64,000 nucleotides of DNA from Cristatella mucedo (GCA_009760855.2 WPIO01000002.1:1269501-1333500); one strand, 5' to 3'; counted from the first letter of the stretch, positions 11,481 through 24,109 are shown. Notes: generated from the letters alone by a model not told the origin. Numbers and translations: made by a program.

Positions 11481-12215
11481 TAATGTGCACAGAAAACCCG
11501 ACGCGTTACTGTAAAACTCAGCTCTGCTGGCCTATCTATCTCAAAGATCTAGTTACCACGTCACACCGCGTCTATCTGAGATTTACTGGCTCCCTATCGA
11601 GTACCGTATCGATTTAAAGATATTCAATCTGGCCGACAAATCACTTCACTCGCTTGTACCAACCTTGACCTATCCAAAATCCGACATCCGCTCCTCCGGT
11701 GCGCCCTCGAACTTCCGCTCCTCAGCATCGGGGTCATCTCGTCGCCTCTCGCGCTTGAAATCTTTCGCTGATCAGGCCTTCAGTTGGTCTGAACCGAAAT
11801 TGTGGAGCCTGCCGCTTCGGGCTGCGGTCACTAAGCCTTGAGTTGACCCTTGCATATTTTCAGTCTTAGCTTGAGACCCACGTTATTCAGTCAGGTTTCT
11901 CTTCGCTCCAATGAACTCGTCTATTTTTGCTCCGTGTGCGTGCGTGCTTTAATTGCGTACGTGGGCATGATTCAGCGCATATTACCAGACCGCCGGAGCT
12001 CTTACTAACCTGGCCACGAGTTTCTTCATTCTTGGTTTAGCATGCTGGCCGTAAGCATGCCTTTAGCATGCTACTTGTTCGCTTTTGTATGCCCGGCACA
12101 AGGTGTCGCTAACGCCTGAAAGGTAATTAAATATAATATACGCTTTAATATACGCTTTAAACGAGTTGTAAAGCGCCTGGATAGAGATTAGCCTCTTTTA
12201 GGTGGCTATAAAAAG
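11480..12215 (+). mobile_element. LINE-D 3' fragment
   Basis: The plus-strand frame gives the RT C terminus IYWLPIEYRIDLKIFNL, DKSLHSLVP, FADQAFSWSEPKLWSLPL. It ends with the hairpin-like segment gcgcctggatagagatt...ggtggctataaaa at about 12171-12211. That tail resembles the SINE1 tail even more closely than that of LINE-A. Confidence 0.75.
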
Positions 12216-13900
12216 ACCTAGTCTTCTTTTTATTAGAACCAGTAAAATATAGCCAAGGCTTGGTATAGTCAATGCTTAAATAAGAACGCGGGGCACTAGA
12301 AGCAGGAGCAGTGTCTGCCAGACTCTCACTAAGTCGGATGAGAATAGTCGAAGCGGCGCATCTTATGCATCTTATGCTCATTAAGTTTTGCGATATCTAG
12401 TCTCGTGAAGCAGAGAACATACCAGCAGAGCGATGTGCGTCCGCCTGCCGCTTAGCAGCAGAGCATGCAGTACGCGAAATTCTTGCAGGAAATTGAATCG
12501 CTGTCTCTGGGCACTTCACACGCAGACCTTACCAATTCAGAACTGGCGGGCTGTCGGTCGAAGGCACGCCGCTCTGCTCGTCAATTCAAAAAATCATGTT
12601 AAAATACTTTTACTTGATGTCCTTTAATTTTTTAATGTGGTGAGTGTTCTGTTTTTATTGACAGCCCACGTTTGTTTTTATTGACAGTTCACGCTTTCAA
12701 CAGACCTAAATGAAATTGTGCGGATAGCTTGCGGCCGTACGTCTGTGATACTAATTTGTCCTTTGCATCCCTCGCGCTGGCTATTATACATATATACATT
12801 TTTTTTAAATTTAGGGTAAATTCCTGCGACTCAACACAGCATACTAGTGCTGATTAAGTAACTTGCCTCTAGAAATGAGCTCAACATGTTCGCAGGTGTA
12901 GTGGTTTAGACATTAAAAATTGTACCTACGAAAACTCTGGGCTTTTATCTTCAGTTACTTTGATTTCGCTTGAATGTTTGGGGGAAGCAGAAACTATCTC
13001 CAATTTTTGCGGCAATTTGTATAGCATTTTATAGTTCTCCTGACTGTTCCAATGCAACAGTAGAGGTGTAAATTGAAAATTAATAATTGAACGTCCTACT
13101 ATGCTTCATAAAAGCAAATTTCGTCAACTTGAAACTCTACCTATTTCTTCCCAGCTGCTTGTGGCATCGCCTGAATTGATTATCCATTAATGAAAATAAA
13201 ATGCTTTAAAAGCGACACTTCTAGAATAACAATTAAAGTTATCAAATCGTTTACTCACCATTAACACTTCGCACTCCCAGCAGAGAGCCCCAACTGCTCC
13301 GCCGTGCGTTAACATCCTCACTGCCCCTCTCCCCCCCTGTCCCTTGCGGCTCTCCGCACTCAAGGTCAGGCATCTATAATTACCCGACGCAGCAGCTGCT
13401 CTTTGGCAAAACCAGCTGGCAAGCCGCAGAGGAGAGCCGGTCATCCTGCCGGCAACAGCAAACAAGCCGGCAGCCGCTAATTACACTATAACAATATCAC
13501 CTCGTCTACTTAAAAAAGTATTTGCACGTCGTATTAAATGAAATTCTTCAAGTGTTTGTATACTGAAATTACCGCCATCAATTGGCTAGACCGCAAGAAG
13601 TTATACGCGATGAAAGACATCATAGATTTATACGTGGCATTGATACTATGAACAGTGGCCAGAGTGATTAGCCTGGCGGATTCTAAACTATGCAATTCGG
13701 GGCTGGAGTCCTGCTCGGAGTAGAGTGTTCCGTTGGTCAATTGACACAATCAGTCCGTCCATACGATAGGCCACTGGGTGACTTTAATTTTGGCTCTTGT
13801 TCAATAAAAAAAAAAAAACCGATGACCACACGAAAATAGACAAGAGCACAATTCGCAGTTGTAGATTAAAGAACCGACGACCATGCCGAAATAGGTGAGT
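12216..13900. other. Non-coding stretch upstream of the CpG-rich block
   Basis: No recognisable gene. An imperfect two-copy tandem repeat of about 55 bp lies at 13820-13932 (each copy has ccgatgacca/ccgacgacca and cacaattcgc). It sits on the border where composition switches to CpG-rich DNA. Confidence 0.5.
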
Positions 13901-16900
13901 TCACAGTAACCACAATTCGCCGTTGCCGATTAGGGAGACGACAGTCCGAGTGCGGCGGAGTCCTCGACGAAATCAATCTGCGCGAGTACGCACATCTTGC
14001 ACATTTTGCAGGGCGCGGCTGGAAAGCAAGTGGATGCTGAAGAAATTAATGATGCATAATCCCGAATGCTCAAAGCGCCGCGCCAACTGCGAGAAAGCGC
14101 CGCCCCGGAAGTGCAGACGAGAATGCCTTAGCTAGAGCAGCGGGACTGACGTCAATCTAGCCAGATTCAAAGACTACGTGCGCGCGCGAGCGTCTGTACC
14201 CGTAAGCTTTGAAACGCCGGGGTTTCTTTCTTTCGTTCGCGGCAGCTGCAGTCCAGCCAGTCAGGCCGCAAAGAGAATTTACACGGCGGCGCGAATTATT
14301 CACTCGGTTTGTCAGAACGGTCACGCTCGCCGGATATTACCTGTGCGGCGACGGCAAAAACGCAGCGCTTCGACGCGGTATTAATTTCCCACGTTCGATC
14401 GCTCGGAACAATGGACGTCCGCGGAGCGAGCTTTGCGTTCGCCCGCGGGAGATCGCGAAGAGGAGGGAGAGCGGAAAGAGCTGCGCTAAAGGCGCGCTAC
14501 GCTCCTGGCGGCGGCGCCGTCGCATGCGCAGCGGGCCACGCCTCTCCGGAAGACGACCCTCGCGCGTCCGCTCTTCAAGTAGAGCGTAGAGCGAGGACGC
14601 CCGCGCGTGCGCGCACTTCACGTTGTCGCCGCCGCAGATGCGTGACGCGAGAGCGGCGTCGTTCCGCCGGCTCCCGATGACTCCGCTCGCCGCAGCCCCA
14701 CGCCGGCATCTCCGGCACCCGAGAGCCACCTACCTTCTGCCGGTCGCTCGAAAATCGGCCGGCATCTCGGCGGGGCGGCCAATAGACACCTAGGTCGTTT
14801 TACGCCGTCGAGATGAGAAAGACAGCGAGCCGAGACAGTTCAAGAGTCTCTTCGACGGAGAAGGAGGACGAACCTATCGCTACCGCTGAGAGTTCGCCCG
14901 GCCCGACTCGCCAAGGGCGGGCACTCCGCGCGGGCGGTCATTGGATCGAGAGCTTGCTCGCGAAGGAGAGCGAGCCAGCGTTCGGCCGCCGGCAGTCGCT
15001 CGTTTGCGATGCCGCATTCGGCGCGCCGCCTCCGCGTGTTGGGGCTCCTCCGGGGCCCGTTCGTACGGTCGCGACGCGAGAACTCGGCAGCAGGGTGGTG
15101 AAGCGGCGGCGAGCTAAATCGGCCCGACTCTGAGTGCTATTCATTATTCGCGTTTCCTCGTACGTAATTGCTGCGAGCCCGTGTAGCCACAATTTGTGGC
15201 CGAGGCCTCGTAGGAGCCGACTCCGAAAAGTAGGCAGTTAGCTTTGTCTTCGGAGTTAGCATTGGAATTTGAATTGATTTGAGCTCAAGGCCGCGGAGCC
15301 GTCGGAGTACGTCGCGGACGCTGCTGAACGTATGTAAGCCTCTGTTGCAGTCAAATAGACTTGTCTGTTGGACTTGTCAATAGACTCCGCTTCTGGCCGC
15401 AAGTCGTCTCTAACCATTGTTATGCTTGATGTCCTTGAGCGTGCTACCGCTAACCATTCGATCGTGCTTCCTTTGCAGCAAATGTTAAGTGCCTAGAAAA
15501 AGATTTGAGTTCTCTGAGGGCGCTATACAAAAAGTTCCGTATAATTACTTTTATCATTATAAGTCGGTCGTACTCGCGGCCAGCTAACTGGCAGAGTATG
15601 GATTTTGCGAGCGTTGATAGAGCGCCAAATGCATCTCCTACATATACATAAACATCCTACACCGCCGGCTACATCTCTCTCCGACCAACATATCGCGAAT
15701 GGCGTCCACGTTGAGAAGAATCGACTTGAGGTCCAAGGAATGTCGCGCGGACGTATCTGCGACGTTGCCAGGGCGCCCGACCGATTGGGGCTTCACTCTT
15801 TCGAACGGCGGCGTGCGTGCGCGAGCGCCCGCCCGAATGCCGCGCGTGAGAGAGCTCCCAGCCCGAGGGTTCGCGGCTGCCCAAGCGACCCGCGCTCGGC
15901 GGTGCGCAGACTCCCCAGTTCGGCTCCCTCGAGGACGCTGCCGAATATTCGGCGGCGCCGCCGAGGCGCGCTGGAGATGAGCAGGCATAAGCCCTGCAAA
16001 GCGGAGCGCTACCTCTCTGGCCTCAGCCGCCAGGAGGACCGCCTCCTCCTCCTCCTCGAGCTGCCGGCTGCGTCGCTAATATGACGATTCTCCGAAGACT
16101 CACGAGACGCTCGAACGGCCAGCGAGCGAAAGATTGCCAAACAGGCTCTGCCTCCTCAGTCAGCTGAGAAGCGCTCGAACGCGCAGGCGTATCCGGTTCT
16201 CCCGTCGTTTATAATTGGCGACGGGCATCGACTTGGACGCTAAATATAATTGTAAGCACCTGCTCGCATCAGCCGCTCGGGACAGAACAATAGCTTAAAT
16301 GCAGTGCAAAGCGAAAGTGGAGGCGAAAGGTGCCTGCGAAACGTATCGATCTGCCCACGATGAGCCGGGGCTGCTCGGCCGCGGGACTGCTCGGCTCGGG
16401 GCGAGCGAAAAGCCGGTGCCTTCCCCACCCAGAAGTTCTCTCTCGCTCGCTCGCTATTCTCGCCGGCCGACGCCCGTAAAGTGACGCGACCGCCCGTAAG
16501 CAAGTCCGCTGAGAGGAGGACTGAATTACGCCGACCCGAAGCTCACGCGCGTTCGCAGTGGCGGCCACCCTGTCGGCTGGTCGCCATTTGCATCGGCAAT
16601 TGTTCTGAAAAAGTGAGAATCGATAGTCGATTGATTTTTCGAAGTCCACGACGGTGCTGCCAATTACGGCGCGGGCTTGGGCGGCCGGCTTTCGCAGCTG
16701 TCGACGGTGGGACCGTGTCGACTGGGGCGGCGGCCACTGTCCCGAGCCTGGCTGGAGCGTGTGCGGTGGAGGCGGCGGCGAACGCAGCAGCGCGGCAGCT
16801 CGCGAGCGCGGCCGCCCCGCATCGCCGAACGCTCGACCAGAAGACGACGCCGTCGGGCCGCGCCGCCGTTCTCGCCGCAGGCCACCTAGCGGCCGGTGGC

Positions 16901-17147
16901 CGTAAAAGAATTACCGCAGCCGCCGCCACTTCGGCGAAATGGAGCTTCGGCCCTGGAGGAAGCGAACGGCCAGGACGAGCTCGGTGAGCTAGCTCGGCGC
17001 TTAGTGACGGCTGGCGGAGAGGCGGAGGCGGCAGCAGCGGCGACAGCCGCTGAGGACAGCAGGCAGCAGGCGCTGCCACACCTAGCTGCACGTCGAGGCG
17101 TGTCGGCCCACTGGGGTGTCGCCGAGGCTGCAGCTGCCCCACGTGAG
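13900..17147 (+). promoter_or_regulatory. CpG-rich upstream region of CDK5R1
   Basis: For more than 3 kb the sequence is dense in CG dinucleotides and GC-rich, unlike the AT-rich DNA to its left. Many Arg/Ala-rich open frames on both strands are a composition effect. A LINE tail remnant lies inside it at 15425-15560. I infer promoter, 5' UTR and regulatory DNA of the p35 gene. No TATA box or transcription start is evident. Confidence 0.5.
15425..15560 (+). mobile_element. LINE-A tail fragment
   Basis: The LINE-A 3' UTR word cgtgcttcctttgcagcaaatg is followed by gattTGAGTTCTCTGAGGGC with the remainder of the hairpin. The tail is diverged and no longer a clean TTA repeat, so this is an older copy. 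Confidence 0.7.
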
Positions 17148-18071
17148 ATGGGCACCGCGCTGTCCGTGTCGCCGATTTCGAGGAAAGACAGCTCGGAGGC
17201 CGGCGGCGGCGGCAGCGGCGGAGCCGGAGCGGCCGCGTACCAGTCGCTGCTCAACAGTTCGAGTCGCGACCGGAAGCCGCTCGTCGCCAAGACTCGAGGG
17301 CCACTGCTTCTCGGCAGCCTCGGCCTGAAGAAACTGCAGACAGTCGTCAGGCGGCGCGACGACGGTGGCAAGGGCTCATCGGCGGCTCGAAAGGAGAGCG
17401 CAGCCGCTGCTGTGGCGGCACACAACAAATCCTATTCGTGCTACACGATCGCCGAGTCGGCCGGAGAGATCATCGATGGTTCGACCGGCACCTCCGGCGG
17501 CTCAGCCGCCGCGGCGACGGTCAGCATGCTCCGAAAGTCCGAGACGGTTCCGGCCAGCCTCGGCAGCGGAGCCGGTGGCAGGCGCGCCGTCATTCAGGCG
17601 TCCACGTCCGAGCTGCTCCACTGCGTCGGCCAGTACTTGTGCGCCAGATGCTGGAAGCTCGGCGACCTGCAGGCGGCCGACGTCGTGTCGTGGCTTCGGA
17701 CCGCCGACCGAACGCTCATCTCGCAGGGCTGGCAGGAGATCGGCTTCATCAACCCGGCCAACGTCGTCTTCGTGTACATGCTCGTCAAGGACCTGGTGGC
17801 CGACGACGACGCCGTGGCCACAGTGGCCGAGCTGCGAAGAGGCGTGCTCACCTGCCTGTACATGTCCTACTCGTACATGGGCAACGAGATCAGCTACCCC
17901 ATCAAGCCGTTCCTGTCGCCGGGCGGGGACAAGGACAAGTTCTGGGACCTGTGCCTGCGGCTAGTCGATCGCACGAGCAGCAAGATGCTCGAGATCAACA
18001 GGGACCCGCTGCTCTTCACCGGCCTGTTCCGAGAGCTCAAGGCGCTCTCCAAGTCCCAGGCGGAGGAGTGA
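17148..18071 (+). CDS. CDK5R1: CDK5 activator 1 (p35), single exon
   Basis: This gene encodes the neuronal-type activator of CDK5, a cyclin-like protein that binds and activates the kinase at membranes. It has 307 codons, the same length that I recall for human p35. The start ATG is the first in-frame ATG of a longer open stretch, sits in a good context (gagATGG), and gives [15 protein letters not shown], a near copy of the p35 N terminus MGTVLSLSPSYRK with the Gly2 myristoylation site. Residues about 21-145 are low-complexity (Gly/Ala/Ser runs). The CDK5-binding cyclin fold starts near residue 148: [75 protein letters not shown], and [13 protein letters not shown] near the C-terminal end. 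There is no intron, as in the vertebrate genes. It lies tail to tail with the myosin gene. Confidence 0.96.
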   Translation: MGTALSVSPISRKDSSEAGGGGSGGAGAAAYQSLLNSSSRDRKPLVAKTRGPLLLGSLGLKKLQTVVRRRDDGGKGSSAARKESAAAAVAAHNKSYSCYTIAESAGEIIDGSTGTSGGSAAAATVSMLRKSETVPASLGSGAGGRRAVIQASTSELLHCVGQYLCARCWKLGDLQAADVVSWLRTADRTLISQGWQEIGFINPANVVFVYMLVKDLVADDDAVATVAELRRGVLTCLYMSYSYMGNEISYPIKPFLSPGGDKDKFWDLCLRLVDRTSSKMLEINRDPLLFTGLFRELKALSKSQAEE

Positions 18072-18517
18072 GGAGCCCGGGCGAGCAGCCGCCGCCTGCC
18101 GCTTTGGCCGCCGCCTGCCCGGGGCCGGCCGGAGCTCGCTCTCTCCCCGCTGCTGGCTGCCTGCCTTCGAAGGCAGCGCCATGGCGGCACTGCTGTTGCT
18201 GCTGGGCACAGCAGGCTGGAGCTAGCGAGCGGGCGGCGAAAGCCGCCCGCTCTGGGCCACGGCTCCGCCATGTGCATCCTGGCTCCGGCCGGCACGGCAG
18301 CCGCCGAGCAGCTCGTCGATGATATTGGATTCTGCTGGCCTGCGCAGGCGCTGGAAGCCAATACTTCATTGCCGTGCCGGAGACAGTTTGAAACAATTAG
18401 CTAACGCTATAATTGGATGTTAGAGCGCTCTGGGCCGACGACGACGGACGAGCTATTTGTGTTGTTGCCGATGCTCATTGTTGGGCCGCGGCCAGCAGCT
18501 GCAGTGAAACGACTGGC

Positions 18518-18604
<87 letters not shown>

Positions 18605-18692
18605 GGAGAGAACGCGCGTTCGCGGCAGGTCGATTGCATTATTCTAGTCATTGCAGATCGCGCCGAGCAAAACTGGTCGTTTTCAAAATAAA
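18072..18692 (+). other. CDK5R1 probable 3' UTR with poly(A) signal
   Basis: GC-rich DNA follows the TGA, including a perfect 16-bp palindrome (CTGCCTTCGAAGGCAG, 18161-18176). A long GA microsatellite follows, then AATAAA at 18687-18692, the first good poly(A) signal after the stop. The transcript end is an inference. Confidence 0.5.
18520..18614. repeat. (GA)n microsatellite
   Basis: About 75 bp of pure GA repeat, then an interrupted end. It lies within the likely CDK5R1 3' UTR. Confidence 0.97.
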
Positions 18693-19933
18693 GGTCCGAA
18701 TGAAGGTCGAAATGAACGTCCGCGGGAGTCTCTAGCAGCCATGCTCGGCGGCCATGCTCGGCGATGGGCAATACATCTCTTCTTGCAACCTTCGGGGGGG
18801 GGGGGGTTGGGGCCCGGAGTCCAAGTCAGCCTTTAATTAACCGAACAAAAAGTATGGCGAAATGAAGGCCGTTGAGCCAAAAAAAGCTGTATTTAGGAAA
18901 CTATCATCGCGACACCAATTGACTCGACTGCTGAGGGTTACTGCAAATGTAAGCTTCCCTGCCAGGTTACCAGGTTAGCAGCTCTGCCTGCAGCGATTCG
19001 CTGGCTAAATTAAAAATAAGCCGTATAAACATGCTACAAAGAGCTTACAAAGGAGACGATCTCGTTTGCTATCACAGACGGCCGGCAGCCAGGCGACACG
19101 TGGGTGACTCCGATGGCTGAGGAGGGGCGGCAGACTGCTCTCGAAGATCGACTAAGTGCCAGGCACCAGCAGCCAAAGCACTAGGGCAGCCGCTGCTTCG
19201 AGAGCCTGCCTGCTGCATGCTGCTTGGCCTGCAGCAGGCCGCTCTGTGCTCCGGTGCGTGCCTAGGCACACTGCAAAACGAGCTCGGTGCCACTTTGTTT
19301 CTTAAACGAAGGCTGGCCACCTGCGGCAGCACTGGCGTTTATGTGCACACGTACAGTCCTCTCCTTGCATCCCAGCATACAATGTAGAGGGTTGCCTATG
19401 ATAACACGAAGCGATCGCTTCACGATCCTGCAAAGCAAAATTAAGCCCTTTCTGGAACGCCAAGTAATCATCGGCCATCGCACGTATAGGACTTCATCAG
19501 CACCTGCACAGACGAAGTCGAGCAGTGAATGCGGCCTCTGGTCACCGACCAGTGCAGCTCTAATGGCTGCAGTAAGGCGCCCGATTGCATTTATTAATAT
19601 ATACCTGATAAGAGAATAACATCAATCCCTATATTATGCTAGGATAAGTTACTAAATTCGTCACAGACGACGTTACGTTACCAGTATGTTACCAATGCTG
19701 ATCCAATGGTTGCAGTAAGGCACCCAATTGCATTTATAAATAAATACCTGATAACAATAAGAATTATATCAATACCTATGTTGTGCTATGGTAAGTTACT
19801 AATTTTGTCACAAACACGGACGCTACGTTAACATCACGCCAGTTGAGATAAATTATCAGTACTATTACTACTATTTATTATTACTATTTTATATTATTAA
19901 TTTTTGCACTTATTTATATTATTATTATCACTC

Positions 19934-20071
19934 ACTACTACTACTGCCACTGCTACTGCTGCTACTACTACTACTACTACTACTATTACTACTAGCGCTG
20001 CTGCTGCTGCTACTGCTACTACTACTACTACTACTAGTGCTGCTGCGGCTGCTACTGCTACTACTACTAGT
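19934..20071. repeat. CTA/CTG-type triplet repeat
   Basis: About 140 bp of imperfect ctactactg triplets. Read on the minus strand it encodes runs of Ser, which explains the apparent open frame. Confidence 0.9.
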
Positions 20072-20233
20072 ATACATCAATAATGAGCGGCGTGTCCAAA
20101 AAGGAGTATGGAAGATAATTTGCTGATTTGCATATATAACTGCACAATGCACTCGCATAGTTGAAATTGAACGTGCCTCTCTGCCTTTCTTAAGCGACGA
20201 ACTTCAATAAAATCTGCCCGTAAGTATTCAAGC

Positions 20234-20254
20234 GGGGGGGGGGGGGGGGGGGGG
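20234..20254 (+). repeat. G homopolymer of 21 bases
   Basis: An uninterrupted run of G followed by gagaggggg. It may be a sequencing-length uncertainty or a G-quadruplex-prone site. Confidence 0.9.
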
Positions 20255-21349
20255 AGAGGGGGCTTACTATATAAGCTAATATAGATCTAAAGATAGTCGG
20301 CACGGCACGTCTATACCACATCTTTGTGCCACTCAGCTACCCATCGCTGAAGAATAAATTTAATAAAATTTGATTTATTATCGGTTTATGAGAACATTAT
20401 TTAATAAATATAAATTTGAAATACGTTTTCGCTTTTCTTCCTATATAAATTCTGCTTGATTAACTAAGAAATCTGAGCTTGGCAATCAGTGGGTGGGCTG
20501 CAGCTGTCCGGCGATTCCACGACTCTCTTTCAATCGACGGAGAAGGGTGAAAACTCCAGTGGAGCTAATCTGCGGCCTACGCAGGCCTAGTGAGTGATGC
20601 TTAGGTGACACGCCGCGATCAGCGATCGAAGACGAGACGCAGCTCTGGGTGCGTTTTGAGCTTGGCAGTCAGTGGGTGGGCTCACCAGTTAGTTCGGAGG
20701 ACACCCAGGCCTACCTGAAGTTTTCTATGACTTTCAACAGGTTTAGACTTAATTCCATATAAAACCCGTGGTTTCCGCCCATTATTGAAGACCTACGACT
20801 TTTCACATCAATGAATTGCAAAGAAAAAGGAGCAGAATATAAGCGTACCTATCGCAGACAATAACGAGAAAAACATGCAACCAAAGGAAGCCGCTCAGTG
20901 CCACACTGCCAAAACTCGACCGAAACGTCACACACTACAAACTCTTTAGTAGCAAGACACTGAAGACGACGCCGAGGAGCTTCGTGCTGCCAAAGCTCAG
21001 AGAACGCCTCACTATGACATGGTCAAAAAGGGAAAGAGACTGCAGGTAAGATTCGAGCACTGGACGACCCCGGTCGTACTATGGAGCACTAGCCTGACAG
21101 TAAGCCGGGCTCACCAGCTGGGCTGGGCTTATCACTAGGTCAGTTGACACTTAGGCCTGCATTGTAATGCATCAGTTTTATTTCCTGTAATTTTTTACGG
21201 GCATAATAACAATACTTTTGTATACTTCCCTACGAGAAAAAAAATCTCTATTCAAACGCTTTACAACAGAAGCAATAGCCAAGAGTTAATAATTTGCAAG
21301 GTATCGTGCTTAAACCAACATATAAAAGCACACATGAAGACAGTCATGG

Positions 21350-23530
21350 TCACTGGTTAGAAAGACCCGCGGCTAGAAACGTGCAATGCATCCTGCACAG
21401 GTAAGCTAGCAGAACGCACAGGTACGCTAGCATAACGCACAGTTAAGCTAGCAGAACGCACAGGTAAGCTAGCAAAACGCACAGGTAAGCTAGCAGAACG
21501 CACAGGTAAGCTAGCAAAACGCACAGGTAAGCTAGCAGACGGGTTCACTGAGGGCGAGCAAAAAGCTAAGCTGAACAAATGCGTCCTAACGAGCCTAAAG
21601 AGATGCAAGGTCAATCTAGGTGATGCCGGAAGCAAGTTTAAGGCTTTCGGTGCATACGAAGGTCCGATCACAAAAGCTATCTCAATTTAGTGCAGGCAAC
21701 TGCGAGCTGCGACTGGCAGCCGAAGAGCAGGTGGCTCGGTGCCAGAGCGAAGTGGAGGAGTAAGGAGGTCGAATGAGTACAAGCGAGCTGGTACAAGCGA
21801 GTGACACGACCTGTAGAGGAAACAGCAAAACCTGAAGTCGATTCAATACATGATAGAGAGCCAGTGAAGATCAGACAGAAGTGACACAATGTGGCAGCTC
21901 TGCCTTTGACGACAGACCAGACGAGCCGCCGAGTTTAGCATCAATTGCAGACGATCAAGAAAACTTGCCAAGAGTCCTACAGGGAATACCAGTAATCTAC
22001 ACGTAATGCCACACACTCGTGGGCAAGTTAAGAGCTACAAAAAGATCTGGTGGTAAGCAATGTCAAATACTGCAGAGAGAACTACAAGAGCAAGCAGAGA
22101 GGAGACTGCTATCCTGATCAGCAATGTACAGAATGTCATTGTTAAGTGGTAGAAGAGCACTTTCTGAGGAATGGTAAGCTATAAATTTCCATTATAACTG
22201 GCCAGCAAGAAATGGCGAACTGACGAAAAATCATTTATTTTTTGGACCACCACTCGTTCAAGTGTCTTGGATAAGAAGGGCAGAGGTCGGACCTAAGTTT
22301 CGTATGCTCTGCTCTCACGATCTTGGGTCGGCTTTTATTGAGTGTCCTGAATACAACAGTTTTCGGAGGCACAGGGATGTCACCAAATACCGGGACATAC
22401 TTACAATTTTAGCGATGGGTTCAATCGAGACAGGCCTGAAAGAGGTGAGTGAAGAGCAGGGCTACTTGAGGTTGCTGTGCGGCAGGGACGGCATGCAGTT
22501 CATAATCCACTCTACCATATCTAAGCAGAAGAATTTGAAGAAACACCATGCTAAGTCGCCATCAAGATTGCTGGTGAGTATGGTTATTTGCTAGCGGTTA
22601 AGAATGTGCTTACTAGAGCACACTAAAAACTTTCGGGTCATTGATCGGTGTCTCGACTATTTCTCTATAAAATGTGGGCTTAGCCTTAGCTAAAATTGAT
22701 TCACACGGCCAACAATCCTCAAATACGAACCGGTAGACAGCAAGTCCTGCCTTTTTGGCAGCCTTCTCTTGCCCACGTTTAATAGTCTTTGTCTTTTTAT
22801 GCCAACCGTAAATTAAAGGGCGGCTGGGTGGGCCAAACCTATTGTTTAGTCAGAGGTGCCAACTTATGTAGGACGGCATTGCATTAAAAGTGAGAAGGTT
22901 AGTGAGAGGGTCAAACAGAATAGACTGAGGGTATAAGTATGCTGTGGACAGCAAAAAGGTCTAGGGAATTGAGGTTACGTGCCTCACACGTAATTTTGAA
23001 TGCCATAACAAAAACATATTCCAAAGAGAATAAAACTCGCATATGATTATATACGCCGAAAGGGGTTACAATAGTGGTAGATAAGGTGCAGTCACGGAAA
23101 AAATACGGTCAAGGGTGTGACCTTTTATAATAAGCAGGGGCTTGAACTTGAGAACAGAGCCTGAAAGATTCCAAGACTGAAAGCATGTTGGAACACACCA
23201 GATCAGTGGGCTATTAAACAGGCTATTGAAATCACTTCCAACGAGAAAAGGACGATTCCAAGTGTGAATAGCTGAGAAATAAAAAGCTGGTATTTCTACC
23301 CGGTGTGCATTAAATTACTGCCATCAGCAACTTACCACTAGCTGGCCTGAGAACCAGATTGACACATTCAGACAGTATACCCAGATTCGGCACGTAAGTG
23401 GCTACTTTAACCCGAGGCTCCATCAACCCCGAATTGAGAGCACGGGTATGAAATCTCGACAGCTCAATCGGAAAACATTGACCACATAAAATAAGTTTGT
23501 AAGACCATTCCCTGATCGAGGACATATGCC
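21350..23530 (-). mobile_element. LINE-C copy with endonuclease and RT remnants
   Basis: On the minus strand, from high to low coordinate: an endonuclease-like part (NRPFLVGSDFNSLFN, later GHTLDRIFSV), a linker-like part (KAKPTFYREIVETPINDPKV), and the RT C terminus (LQLMLNSAARLVW, then SYAPKALNLLPA and LVRTHLFSLAF). Frames are broken many times. The 3' end contains a 21-bp minisatellite. It is a different family from LINE-A and LINE-B, about 2.2 kb. Confidence 0.65.
21401..21539. repeat. 21-bp minisatellite, about 6.6 copies
   Basis: The unit is gtaagctagcagaacgcaca plus g. The last copies alternate between cagaacg and caaaacg, hinting at a 42-bp higher-order unit. Because 21 is a multiple of 3, the LINE-C minus-strand frame stays open through it as a 7-residue repeat (SLPVRSA type). 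Confidence 0.95.
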
Positions 23531-24041
23531 TACTCCAAGTCTCACAGCAGACGGCCTTGGGTCGCTCTATATTTTAAAATTAACCAGACTGTGTTCAACA
23601 TAAGCAAGTTGCCTATAAAGGAAAGTGACCTGGGGAGGGATGGAGCAGAAACATCCAGCAAGATCTGCAATGTATAGTGGAAATGGGCGAGTCACTGGCC
23701 GTGTAGTCAACTGAAGAGGGCATGACGAAGTTGTGATGCCACAAAGAACAGTGAGCCTTTGTCTTGTTTAGTAACTTGATCGTGAAAATTGCTGTGTGGA
23801 TCTTTTTAAAAACTATGCCGATCGACTGGCCGTTGCGACCAGCTCATGGCAGGGAGCCACACTTTAGATAAGCTGCTGAAGTATGACGGCAATTATGGAT
23901 AGTCATAGTTCTAAATAAATGATGCATTGCGAGTCGCACTAGCTATTCAGTTAGGCGATTGCCACTGAGGGTGAAACGCTTGCTTTTCAAAGCATTGCTA
24001 TGTGGGATTAGCCAAGGAGCAGCTAATACAGCCTAAACAGT

Positions 24042-24042
<1 letters not shown>

Positions 24043-24105
<63 letters not shown>
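24043..24105. repeat. (CT)n microsatellite
   Basis: About 63 bp of pure CT. Confidence 0.97.

Positions 24106-24109
<4 letters not shown>

Larger units (their letters stand above)
18693..21350. other. Intergenic stretch without recognisable gene
   Basis: It holds poly-G runs at 18794-18806 and 20234-20254 and a CTA/CTG-type triplet repeat at 19934-20071. A near-identical short repeat (cagctctaatggctgcagtaaggc at 19553, atccaatggttgcagtaaggc at 19701) precedes two similar AT-rich segments ending in acctgataa. A 25-bp direct repeat (gagcttggc...gtgggct) lies at 20476 and 20658. I cannot name an element. Confidence 0.5.

Noticed and set aside
14100-17140. Many Arg/Ala-rich open frames on both strands
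   Set aside because: High GC content removes stop codons. The frames overlap on all strands and resemble no protein.
16896-17147. N-terminal extension of p35
   Set aside because: The frame is open but contains no ATG before 17148, and the MGTALS start matches the family and its myristoylation site.
21401-21539. Repeat array that might suggest CRISPR
   Set aside because: The 21-bp units are joined directly without spacers, and the DNA is eukaryotic. It is a minisatellite.
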